The translations under genes were made by a program, and so were the position numbers. From Nonomuraea coxensis DSM 45129 (lineage in GTDB: Bacteria > Actinomycetota > Actinomycetes > Streptosporangiales > Streptosporangiaceae), in contig NZ_CP068985.1 of NCBI RefSeq assembly GCF_019397265.1, positions 4,134,501-4,198,500 on the forward strand: a DNA stretch of 64,000 nt. The letters run 5' to 3'. Shown piece after piece: positions 57,230 to 64,000 of the stretch (the stretch's first letter is position 1; the number at the start of each line of letters is the position of its first letter). Below the pieces are notes generated by a model. That model was not told where the DNA came from, did no database searches, and was given only the letters and a program-made list of their open reading frames with translations.

Positions 57230-58666
57230 ATGATGTGGGGCCGGTCCATCAGAGCGCGGATGACGGTCGCGACGGTGACGCTGTTCGGGGTGATCCTGTT
57301 CGCGGGGGTCTTCGTGATCTCGTCGCTCTTTCTGGCGCGGGCACGGGACGACCTTCAGGAGCAGGCGGAGGCCGCGGCCCGCCGCCTGACCGTGCTCATC
57401 GACCGGTCCCGCTTCACGGGCCCGATCCCGAAGCAGGACGACGTGCCGTTCTTCCAGGTCGTGGACGGCGCGGGCCGGGTGCTGGCGGCCGACGCCGAGC
57501 TCGACGGCGCGCCGCCGCTCACCCGCGCCCGGCCCGGTCGCGGCGAGTCGCTGGTGCGGGACCGGGTGTGCGGCGAGAGGTCGGCCACGGACGCCGTGCC
57601 ACCCGGCACCTGCCTGGTCGTGGTGGGGATGGCCGACGAGACCAGCGCGTACGGCCCGGTCATGGCCTACGCCGCCGTCCGGGAGCCGGTCATGCTGCGC
57701 TCGCCGTTCCTGCCCGTCCTGCTGTACGGGTCGGCGGCGGTGCTGCTGGCCCTGATGGCCTGGGGCACCTGGTACGGCGTCGGCCGCGTCCTCGCCCCCG
57801 TCGATCGCATCCGCCGCGACCTGCGGCGGATCAGCGCCGAGGACCTGAGCCGGCGCGTCGAGGTGCCTCCGGGCGGGGACGAGGTCGCCGAGCTGGCCGT
57901 TACCGTCAACGACACGCTGGAGCGGCTGGAGAACGCGGTGGAACGGCACCGCAGGTTCGTCAGCGACGCGTCGCACGAGCTGCGCAGCCCGCTCACGGCC
58001 ATGACGGTGCGGCTGGAGGCGGGGCTGGACGAGCGGCGGGACGAGGACTGGGCGGCGGCGCTGGCGGACGCGTACCGGCTGTCGGCCATCGTGCAGGACC
58101 TGCTGATGCTGGCCCGCCTGGACGCGGCGCCGCCGGTCCGCGACGAGCGGATCGACCTCGGGGCCCTGGTCAGCGAGGAGATCAGCCGCCGCGGCAGGAC
58201 CCGGCTGCCGGTGACGGCCTCGATCCAGCCCGGCGTCATCGTCAGGGGGCACCGGCTGCGGCTGGCCAGGGTGCTGACGAACCTGCTGTCGAACGCCGAC
58301 CGGTACGGCGACACGCGCGTGCACGTCACCGTGCGGGCGGCCGGGGAGCTGGCCGAGGTGGAGGTGCTGGACGACGGGCCCGGCATCCCGCCGGAGATGC
58401 GCGAACGGGTCTTCGAGCGTTTCACCCGCCTGGACGCGACCCGCTCGCGCGACACCGGAGGCAGCGGCCTGGGCCTGCCGATCGCCCGGGACATCGCGCA
58501 GGCGCACGGAGGGACGCTACTGGCAGGCGAAGGGCCGGGGGGCCGCCTGATCCTGCGCCTGCTGCGCGACCCGAGCGACCCGGCCGTGGCGGATCCGCCT
58601 GCGGGGGATCCGGCGGCGGAGGGTGCGGAGGCGGGGGATTCTGACCTTAAGGAATCGGACCAGTAG
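57230..58666 (+). CDS. Sensor histidine kinase (orphan)
   Basis: A 478-residue kinase. Two membrane helices (VTLFGVILFAGVFVISSLFL and FLPVLLYGSAAVLLALMAWGTWYG) enclose an outside sensor of about 115 residues. HAMP follows (RVLAPVDRIRRDLRRISAEDLSRRVEVP), then the H-box with H249 (DASHELRSPLTAM), N-box (LLSNADRYG) and G-boxes (DDGPGIPP, GGSGLGLPIA). The last 30 residues are acidic and repeat-like. No response regulator gene is next to it, so its partner is elsewhere; a start at 57233 is equally possible. Confidence 0.92.
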   Translation: MMWGRSIRARMTVATVTLFGVILFAGVFVISSLFLARARDDLQEQAEAAARRLTVLIDRSRFTGPIPKQDDVPFFQVVDGAGRVLAADAELDGAPPLTRARPGRGESLVRDRVCGERSATDAVPPGTCLVVVGMADETSAYGPVMAYAAVREPVMLRSPFLPVLLYGSAAVLLALMAWGTWYGVGRVLAPVDRIRRDLRRISAEDLSRRVEVPPGGDEVAELAVTVNDTLERLENAVERHRRFVSDASHELRSPLTAMTVRLEAGLDERRDEDWAAALADAYRLSAIVQDLLMLARLDAAPPVRDERIDLGALVSEEISRRGRTRLPVTASIQPGVIVRGHRLRLARVLTNLLSNADRYGDTRVHVTVRAAGELAEVEVLDDGPGIPPEMRERVFERFTRLDATRSRDTGGSGLGLPIARDIAQAHGGTLLAGEGPGGRLILRLLRDPSDPAVADPPAGDPAAEGAEAGDSDLKESDQ

Positions 58667-58770
58667 GGATCGCCCCGATAAGGGGCTAACTGGTAGGAAT
58701 CGGACCCGTAGGAGTCGGGTGCTGGGGGCCCGGGCCCGGGTTGAGCGTCGATGCGATGTGAGGATTCAGG

Positions 58771-60414
58771 ATGAATTTGCACCAGTTGTACGCAGTCCTG
58801 CTGGCCGGCGGACTGGTCTTACTCGCCAGCATCGCCGCCGCCCGCACCGCCACGAAGCTCGGCCTGCCCGGCCTGCTGCTGTTCCTGGCGCTCGGGGTGC
58901 TGCTCGGCGAGGACGTGCTCGGCATCGACTTCGACGACGCCCAGCTGGCGCAGCTCCTCGGGACGACGGCGCTGGGGATCATCCTGGTCGAGGGCGGCCT
59001 GAGCACCCGCTGGAGCGACATCCGGCGGCTGATGCTGCCCTCGGCGCTGCTGTCGGTGCTCGGCGTCGCGGTCAGCGTCGCGATCACCGCGACGGGTGCG
59101 CACCTGCTGCTCGGCCTGGACTGGCAGCTCTCCCTGCTGCTGGGCGCGATCGTCTCCTCCACGGACGCCGCGGCCGTCTTCTCCGTCCTGCGCGCGCTGC
59201 CCCTGCCGCGCCGCGTCGCGGGCCTGGTGGAGGCCGAGTCGGGCTTCAACGACGCGCCCACCGTCATCCTGGTGATCGTGTTCTCCACCGGCGTCACCGA
59301 TCTGCCCGGCCCGCTCTCCATCGCCGCCGAGATCGGCTTCGAGCTGCTGGCCGGAGCCGCGATCGGGCTGGCGATCGGCTGGGCGGGGACCCTGGCGCTG
59401 CGGTTCGTGGCGCTGCCGGCCAGCGGCCTGTACCCGCTGGCCACCGTCGGCCTGGGCGTCATCGCCTTCGCCGCCGCCGGGGCCGTGCACGCCTCCGGGT
59501 TCCTGGCCGCCTACCTGACCGGGCTCCTGCTGGGCAACGCCGTGCTGCCGCACCGCGCCGCCACCCGGTCCTTCGCCGAGGGGATCGGATGGCTGGCGCA
59601 GATCGGCCTGTTCGTCATGCTCGGCCTGCTGGTGACGCCGAGCGAGCTGCCCGCCGCGCTGCTGCCCGCCACCCTCATCGGCCTGGTGCTGCTGCTCGTG
59701 GCGCGGCCCGTCTCGGTGGCCGCCTGCCTCACCCCGTTCGGGATGGGGTGGCGGCACCAGGCGTTCATCGCGTGGGCGGGGCTGCGCGGCGCGGTGCCCA
59801 TCGTGCTGGCGACCTATCCCATCGTCGCCGCGGTGCCGGGCAGCCGGCAACTGCTGAACATCGTCTTCGTGCTGGTCGTCATCTTCACCCTGATCCAGGG
59901 GCCGACCCTGCCGCTGATCGCCCGGCTGCTGCGCATCACCCAGCCGCACCAGGCGCGGGAGGTGGAGATCGAGGCGGCGCCGCTGAACGTGCTGGCCGCC
60001 GACCTGCTCACGATCACCATCCCGCCCGGTTCGCGGATGAACGGCGTGGAGATCTTCGAGCTGCGGCTGCCGAAGCCGTCCATCGTCACGCTGATCATCC
60101 GCGACGGCGACACCCTCGTCCCCGACCTCGACACCCCGCTCCGCGAGGGCGACGAGGTGCTCATCGTCACCACTCCCGCCACCCGCGCCGAGGTCGAGAA
60201 CCGGCTGCGCGCCGTGGGCCGCGGCGGGCGGCTGGCCCAGTGGCACGACGGGGCTGGCCAGTCCGGGCCGGCCCCCGGGCGGATCGGCAGGGAACCGCTG
60301 CCGCTGTCCGGCGCGCGCCGGACCGGCGTTCCCGCCCTCGGCCGCGTACGCGAGGTCGCCGCCTCCTGGTGGGCCGGGATCACCCCGAAGGGCCTGCAGC
60401 GGGACGAGCCTTGA
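58771..60414 (+). CDS. Potassium/proton antiporter (CPA1, NhaP2/CvrA type)
   Basis: A 547-residue transporter with about 12 membrane helices, including SSTDAAAVFSVLRALPLP and ESGFNDAPTVILVIVF, which hold the conserved Asp residues of the cation/proton antiporter family. After the membrane part comes a TrkA_C-like domain (NVLAADLLTITIPPGSRMNGVEIFELRLPKPSIVTLIIRDGDTLVPDLDTPLREGDEVLIV), which marks NhaP2-type potassium antiporters. It would adjust internal potassium and pH. The IS element begins within about 10 bp of its stop codon, so its own terminator was probably displaced. Confidence 0.92.
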   Translation: MNLHQLYAVLLAGGLVLLASIAAARTATKLGLPGLLLFLALGVLLGEDVLGIDFDDAQLAQLLGTTALGIILVEGGLSTRWSDIRRLMLPSALLSVLGVAVSVAITATGAHLLLGLDWQLSLLLGAIVSSTDAAAVFSVLRALPLPRRVAGLVEAESGFNDAPTVILVIVFSTGVTDLPGPLSIAAEIGFELLAGAAIGLAIGWAGTLALRFVALPASGLYPLATVGLGVIAFAAAGAVHASGFLAAYLTGLLLGNAVLPHRAATRSFAEGIGWLAQIGLFVMLGLLVTPSELPAALLPATLIGLVLLLVARPVSVAACLTPFGMGWRHQAFIAWAGLRGAVPIVLATYPIVAAVPGSRQLLNIVFVLVVIFTLIQGPTLPLIARLLRITQPHQAREVEIEAAPLNVLAADLLTITIPPGSRMNGVEIFELRLPKPSIVTLIIRDGDTLVPDLDTPLREGDEVLIVTTPATRAEVENRLRAVGRGGRLAQWHDGAGQSGPAPGRIGREPLPLSGARRTGVPALGRVREVAASWWAGITPKGLQRDEP

Positions 60415-60422
60415 CGCGCTCT

Positions 60423-60438
60423 CCGGCCTTTAGGCCGG
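60423..60438. repeat. IS right-end hairpin
   Basis: CCGGCC-TTTA-GGCCGG, a 6-bp stem, beyond the 3' end of tnpB. A further perfect stem GTGCCGC-GTCT-GCGGCAC lies at 60451-60468. Both could be part of the tnpB-associated omega RNA. Confidence 0.7.
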
Positions 60439-60505
60439 CGATTCAGCCTGTGCCGCGTCTGCGGCACTTCTGGCGGCTTCCTGTTTCGCTGGGACGTGCC
60501 CTCCG

Positions 60506-61657
60506 CTAGGCGGCGGGTCTTACGGTCCCTCCGCAGGCGTTTAGCCTCTCCGCTCGTCCAGCGGCGAGGATGTTGATCGCGGCGTTGACGTCCCGGTCGT
60601 GGACCGCTCCGCACGGGCACGTCCACGAGCGGACGCTCAGCGGCATCGTGCCGGCCGGCAGGCCGCACGCTGAGCACAGCTTGCTGGAGGGGAAGAACCG
60701 GTCGATCCTGGCGAAGGTGCGGCCGTACCGTCCGGCTTTGTACTCCAGCATGGCCACGAACTGCGACCAGCCCGCATCGTGAACGCTCTTGGCCAGCCGG
60801 GTGCGGGCCAGGCCCTTCACACACAGGTCCTCCACATACACCGCTTGGTTGTCACGGATGATCTGCGTGGAGAGCTTGTGCGCGAAGTCGCGGCGCGCGT
60901 CGGCCGTCTTGGCGTGCGCCCTGGCGAGCACCCGCTTGGCCCTGGCCCAGTTGTTCGAGCCCTTCTGTTTCCTGCTCAGCGCCTGCTGCGCTTTGTTCAG
61001 ACGGCGTTCGGCCCGGCGCAGCAGGCGCGGGTTGCCGACCTTCCGGCCGTCCGAGAGCACCGCGAAGTGCGTCAGGCCCAGATCGATCCCCACCTCGGAC
61101 GCCGTCTGTGGCAGCGGCTCCTGGCAGATCTCGACCACGAAGCTCGCGAAGTACCGTCCCGCCGCGTCTTTGATCACCGTCACCGACGACGGTCCGGCCG
61201 GCAGTTCCCGCGACCAGCGCACCGGGACATCGCCGATCTTCGGCAGGCGCAGCTTCCCGCCCGCCGTGACCGTGAAGCGGGCGTTCCTGGTGAACCGGAC
61301 CGCCTGCCGGTTGTCCTTGCGGGAGCGGTACCGGGGCGGTGCGACTTCCGGGCCTTTGCGCCTGCCGGTGATCGAGGCGAAAAAGTTGCGGTACGCGGTG
61401 TTCAGGTCGGCCAACGCCTGCTGAAGGACGACCGCCGACACCTCGCCCAGCCAGGCGCGTTCTGGCGTCTGCTTCGCCTGCGTGATCACCCGTTTGGACA
61501 GGTCCCCGTCCGAGACGTACGGCAATCCCTGCTCCCGGCCCTCCTGCCGTAAGCGCAGCCCGTCGTTGAACACCGTCCGCGCGCACCCGAACGCCCGCGC
61601 CAGCGCCTGGCGCTGACCGGCGGCTGGGTAGAGGCGGAAGTTGTACCGAAGCTGCAC
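60506..61657 (-). CDS. tnpB: TnpB (OrfB) RNA-guided nuclease of IS200/IS605
   Basis: A 383-residue protein from GTG at 61657 (QLRYNFRLYPAAGQRQALARAFG). The RuvC residues are D192 (GIDLGLTHF), E276 (YVEDLCVKG) and D356 (HDRDVNAAINI), all present. The zinc ribbon is C328, C331 (CSACG) and C347, C349 (CPCG). Such proteins cut DNA guided by an RNA from the element end, promoting its retention. All key residues are intact, so it is probably active. The frame could start upstream, but this start aligns with known TnpB beginnings. Confidence 0.93.
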   Translation of the reverse strand: MQLRYNFRLYPAAGQRQALARAFGCARTVFNDGLRLRQEGREQGLPYVSDGDLSKRVITQAKQTPERAWLGEVSAVVLQQALADLNTAYRNFFASITGRRKGPEVAPPRYRSRKDNRQAVRFTRNARFTVTAGGKLRLPKIGDVPVRWSRELPAGPSSVTVIKDAAGRYFASFVVEICQEPLPQTASEVGIDLGLTHFAVLSDGRKVGNPRLLRRAERRLNKAQQALSRKQKGSNNWARAKRVLARAHAKTADARRDFAHKLSTQIIRDNQAVYVEDLCVKGLARTRLAKSVHDAGWSQFVAMLEYKAGRYGRTFARIDRFFPSSKLCSACGLPAGTMPLSVRSWTCPCGAVHDRDVNAAINILAAGRAERLNACGGTVRPAA

Positions 61658-61679
61658 GCCAAGATCGTACCATTGGCCT

Positions 61680-62096
61680 ATGGGTGAACATGGCGACATC
61701 AGAACAGGCAGACACTGCGTTTTCGTCCTGCACGCACACTTGGTTTTCGTGACAAAGTTCCGGCATCCAGTATTCACCGACGCCCACCTGAACCGGATGG
61801 AAGAGATCATGCGGGACGTGTGCGCCGACTTCGAGACCGGGCTGAGCGAGTTCAACGGCGAGAACAACCACGTCCACCTGCTGGTCAACTTCCCACCCAA
61901 GGTCGCCCTGTCCAAGTTGGTCAACTCGCTCAAGGGCGTCTCGTCACGGCGAATGCGCCAGGAGTTCCCCGAACTGGCCCGCCACTACTACCGGGCCAGC
62001 AAGCTGTGGTCGGGCTCCTACTTCGCAGGGTCGGTCGGCGGCGCGCCGATCAGCGTCCTGCGCCAGTACGTCGAGCAGCAGAACCGTCCGGTCTAG
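61680..62096 (+). CDS. tnpA: TnpA, Y1-HUH transposase of IS200/IS605
   Basis: A 138-residue transposase. The HUH motif is H64-V-H66 (NNHVHLLVNF), and the catalytic Tyr is Y130 (VLRQYVEQQ). HCVFVLHAHLVFVTKFRHPVF and SGSYFAGSVGGAPISVLRQY are typical. It moves single-stranded DNA with hairpin ends. ATG at 61680, divergent from tnpB. Its length is normal for the family and nothing is broken. Confidence 0.94.
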   Translation: MGEHGDIRTGRHCVFVLHAHLVFVTKFRHPVFTDAHLNRMEEIMRDVCADFETGLSEFNGENNHVHLLVNFPPKVALSKLVNSLKGVSSRRMRQEFPELARHYYRASKLWSGSYFAGSVGGAPISVLRQYVEQQNRPV

Positions 62097-62139
62097 GGCA
62101 CGCTCAGGCCTGGCGGTCCTCCCGCGCGGGCCTTCACCC

Positions 62140-62155
62140 CCGGCCCGAAGGCCGG
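62140..62155. repeat. IS left-end hairpin
   Basis: CCGGCC-CGAA-GGCCGG, a 6-bp stem 44 bp after the tnpA stop. Its stem sequence is the same as the other end, with a different loop. Confidence 0.7.
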
Positions 62156-62185
62156 AGTACTGGCCCGCATTTCGGTAGCCCAGGG

Positions 62186-62818
62186 TCAGGCGGGCTCGCC
62201 CGCGCGGCCGCGGTAGCCGATGGAGGACAGGACGAAGTCCACGACGGTCTCGGCGTAGCGCGGGGCGTCCTCCACCAGCGCGGGCATCTTGTCCAGCGGC
62301 GTGGACAGGACGTGGTTGACGAGGATGCCGTTGACCGCGTCGAGCACCAGGGCGGGGGAGGTGCCCTTGGGGATCTCGCCGCGCTCGATGGCGAGCAGGA
62401 CGAGGCTGCGGAAGATGGTCCGCCACTGCTTGCCGAGGTCCTCCATGGCCTGGCCGAACAGCTCGGGATAGAACTTCGCCTCGATCTGCGCCCGGATGCC
62501 GACCAGCCCGTCGCGGCTCTGCTGCGCCCGGAGGGTCCGGATGGCCATGGCGAGCAGGTCCTCGCGCAGCGAGCCCGTGGACTCGGCCATCACCGGCGTG
62601 GTGAGCGAGGCGAGCGCCGCGACGATGAGCTTCTCCTTGCTCTCCCAGCGGCGGTAGAGCGCGGCCTTGCCCACGCGGGCGCGGCGCGCCACGGCGTCCA
62701 TGGTGAAGCCGGCCCAGCCGACCTCGGCGTAGATGTGCAGCGTCGCGTCGAGCACGCGCGGCTCGATGTCGGGATCCGGCGGCCGCCCTGGCCGTGGCGC
62801 GGCTGCAGCGCTCGTCAT
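62186..62818 (-). CDS. TetR-family regulator
   Basis: A 210-residue regulator. The HTH is FTMDAVARRARVGKAALYRRWESKEKLIVAAL, and the ligand domain (AQQSRDGLVGIRAQIEAKFYPELFGQAMEDLGKQW ... AVNGILVNHVLSTP) resembles the TetR_C_11 group. The ATG at 62818 is chosen; an upstream in-frame ATG at 62845 also lacks a ribosome site. It lies downstream of the MFS gene in the same direction, with 171 bp between, so it may regulate that transporter. Confidence 0.9.
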   Translation of the reverse strand: MTSAAAAPRPGRPPDPDIEPRVLDATLHIYAEVGWAGFTMDAVARRARVGKAALYRRWESKEKLIVAALASLTTPVMAESTGSLREDLLAMAIRTLRAQQSRDGLVGIRAQIEAKFYPELFGQAMEDLGKQWRTIFRSLVLLAIERGEIPKGTSPALVLDAVNGILVNHVLSTPLDKMPALVEDAPRYAETVVDFVLSSIGYRGRAGEPA

Positions 62819-62989
62819 ACGGACCAGTTTGCCAGGAGAGGGCATCAGCGTCAGCGATCTTCGTCAGGGTTTGCGGACAGCGATCGTCCCCGTCGGGCCG
62901 GTGATGGCCGCGCGGCGGCCCGCCCGTACGGGCGGACGCCTCCCGCCGGTTCGAGGCCCGGCGGGAGGCGCGCACGGCCGTCCTCCGGC

Positions 62990-64000
62990 TCAGGAGGTAC
63001 GGGCCGCGCGGGCGGCGCGGGCCGCCTCCACCTTGAGCGCGTCGCGCTCGGGGTTGGCCAGCAGGGCGAACAGCGCGCCGCCGATCAGCACGATGACGCC
63101 GGCCAGCAGGAACGCGCTGGTGTAGCCGTCGGCCGGGGAGCCGCTCGACGCCTTGGCGGCGTCGAGGACCATGCCCGCGAGCACCGGGCCCGGCACGCCG
63201 AGCAGGCCGCTCAGGGCCAGGCCGAGCGACAGGACGCCGGTCCGCTGCGCGGCCGGGGTGATCTGGGCGAGCGTGGGGTTGGCGATCGCGTAGATGCTGG
63301 TGCTCAGGCCGTAGCCGAGCATCAGCAGCGCCATGGGCAGCGCCACGCCGTCCACCAGGGGGAGGGCCATCAGGGACAGGCCGCCCGCGATCGCCAGCCC
63401 GCCGCCGATGAGGGTGCGGACCACCCGCGCGGGGACGCCCCGCTTGAGCGCCCGGTCGCCCCACGCGCCGTAGGCGAACAGGAAGATCACCGAGGTGATG
63501 CTCGGCACCCCGAACAGCGACCCGGCGGTCACGGCCGAGAAGCCGAGGCCCGCCTCGAAGTACGACGGCAGCCAGGTGAGGACGATCATGACGAGCATGC
63601 CGACCGAGGAGAACAGCGCGAGGTAGCCGATGAAGGTGCCGGTGAGCAGGATCGAGCGGAGCGGGGCCTTGGTGCCCGCCGTCGGGTCCTCGGGGGCGTC
63701 GTCCCCTGCCGTCGCGGCGGCCTTCTTCGGGGGGCGCGGCGTCACCGGCTCGGCGTAGGGGCCGGTCTTGCCGACGAACGCCCAGCCGATGCACCAGACG
63801 AAGCCCATGATGGCGACGCTGAGGAAGCCGTACTGCCAGCCGAGCGCGGCGATCACCACGACCAGGACCGGGGCGAAGATCAGCTTGCCGAACGAGGCCC
63901 CGGTGGTGAGCAGGGCGGCGGGCAGGCCGCGCCGCTCGTTCGGCCACCAGGAGTAGGCCATCGAGTGCATCACCGAGTTGGAGGGCGCGTCCGCCGCGCC
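62990..64000 (-). CDS. MFS transporter (ACS-like), N-terminal part outside the window
   Basis: The frame is open to the right edge; 336 residues are visible and the first helices are missing. The visible start reads GAADAPSNSVMHSMAYSWWPNERRG, which is the region after helix 3-4 in anion:cation symporters (WWPNERRG; compare WFPxxER). About eight to nine helices follow, with a cytoplasmic loop of charged residues (PRPPKKAAATAGDDAPED) in the middle. Family members carry sugar acids such as hexuronates, but the substrate cannot be named. Hexuronate uptake would fit with the pectate lyase and PL8 lyase in this window; that link is only suggestive. Confidence 0.85.
   Translation of the reverse strand, partial: GAADAPSNSVMHSMAYSWWPNERRGLPAALLTTGASFGKLIFAPVLVVVIAALGWQYGFLSVAIMGFVWCIGWAFVGKTGPYAEPVTPRPPKKAAATAGDDAPEDPTAGTKAPLRSILLTGTFIGYLALFSSVGMLVMIVLTWLPSYFEAGLGFSAVTAGSLFGVPSITSVIFLFAYGAWGDRALKRGVPARVVRTLIGGGLAIAGGLSLMALPLVDGVALPMALLMLGYGLSTSIYAIANPTLAQITPAAQRTGVLSLGLALSGLLGVPGPVLAGMVLDAAKASSGSPADGYTSAFLLAGVIVLIGGALFALLANPERDALKVEAARAARAARTS

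Larger units (their letters stand above)
60423..62155. mobile_element. IS200/IS605-family element with tnpA and tnpB
   Basis: Divergent tnpA and tnpB start 22 bp apart and lie between two subterminal hairpins: CCGGCC-TTTA-GGCCGG at 60423-60438 and CCGGCC-CGAA-GGCCGG at 62140-62155. The hairpins replace the inverted repeats of ordinary IS elements, as expected for this family, and no target duplication is expected. Both genes look intact, so the element may still move. True ends lie a few bases outside the hairpins and cannot be fixed without an empty site. Confidence 0.88.

Noticed and set aside
58650..58706. Repeated GGAATCGGACC pieces after the histidine kinase
   Set aside because: Two imperfect copies only; probably simple duplication around the gene end, with no evident function.

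Overview
The window is high-GC, densely packed actinomycete chromosome. Many genes are joined by ATGA or GTGA overlaps, GTG and TTG starts are common, and it carries Lsr2, a spore-associated-protein homologue, several TetR/MarR/XRE regulators and a SigE-type sigma factor. The overall style fits a filamentous actinobacterium such as Streptosporangiaceae (Nonomuraea-like), but I cannot fix the genus. No rRNA, tRNA or CRISPR array was seen. Function calls come from motifs read by eye; no database search was run.

Layout. 1-2.4 kb: the 3' end of a molybdo-hydroxylase iron-sulfur subunit, then an SbmA/BacA-type ABC transporter. 2.4-12.9 kb: the most interesting region, a putative RiPP (ribosomally made, modified peptide) locus of two divergent operons. 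The leftward operon has two tandem precursor-like peptides with a shared Cys/Thr-rich block (CTCYLTNIDYCHCS), a HopA1/LanL-like lyase, and a fusion of an RRE-like domain, a protein kinase and a LanC cyclase. The rightward operon has five unfamiliar proteins, a 2-oxoglutarate/Fe(II) oxygenase, a 57-residue DUF1843 peptide and a radical SAM/SPASM maturase. 13-21 kb: secreted pectate lyase under a LacI-type palindrome, SapA-like protein, HTH/beta-repeat membrane protein, DNA alkylation repair protein, lsr2, a membrane protein and a membrane-anchored pseudokinase.

21-32.7 kb: one translationally chained operon for organosulfur use. A 24-residue Cys-Arg leader peptide and hairpin lie ahead of a flavin reductase, a glutathione-transferase-like protein, four luciferase-like FMN monooxygenases and a complete dipeptide-type ABC importer. 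32.6-40 kb: small regulator/enzyme pairs (XRE with NAD(P)H oxidoreductase, TetR with NmrA reductase, MarR with esterase, TetR with esterase), most with visible palindromes. 40-45 kb: cold-shock gene, Rieske oxygenase, GAF/SpoIIE phosphatase, and a deletion scar joining headless remnants of a sialidase and nanE. 45.8-49 kb: molybdate regulator and modABC; molybdate uptake could serve the molybdo-hydroxylase at the left edge. 49-58.7 kb: family 8 polysaccharide lyase, SigE-type sigma with its membrane partner, a secreted lectin-metalloprotease overlapping a sigma factor fused to a membrane anchor and lectin, and an orphan histidine kinase. 58.8-64 kb: a proton antiporter, a complete IS200/IS605 element with tnpA and tnpB, a TetR regulator and a truncated MFS transporter.

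Three themes recur: peptide maturation (2-13 kb), sulfur scavenging (21-33 kb), and secreted polysaccharide or glycan handling (pectate lyase, PL8 lyase, lost sialidase, lectin proteins).
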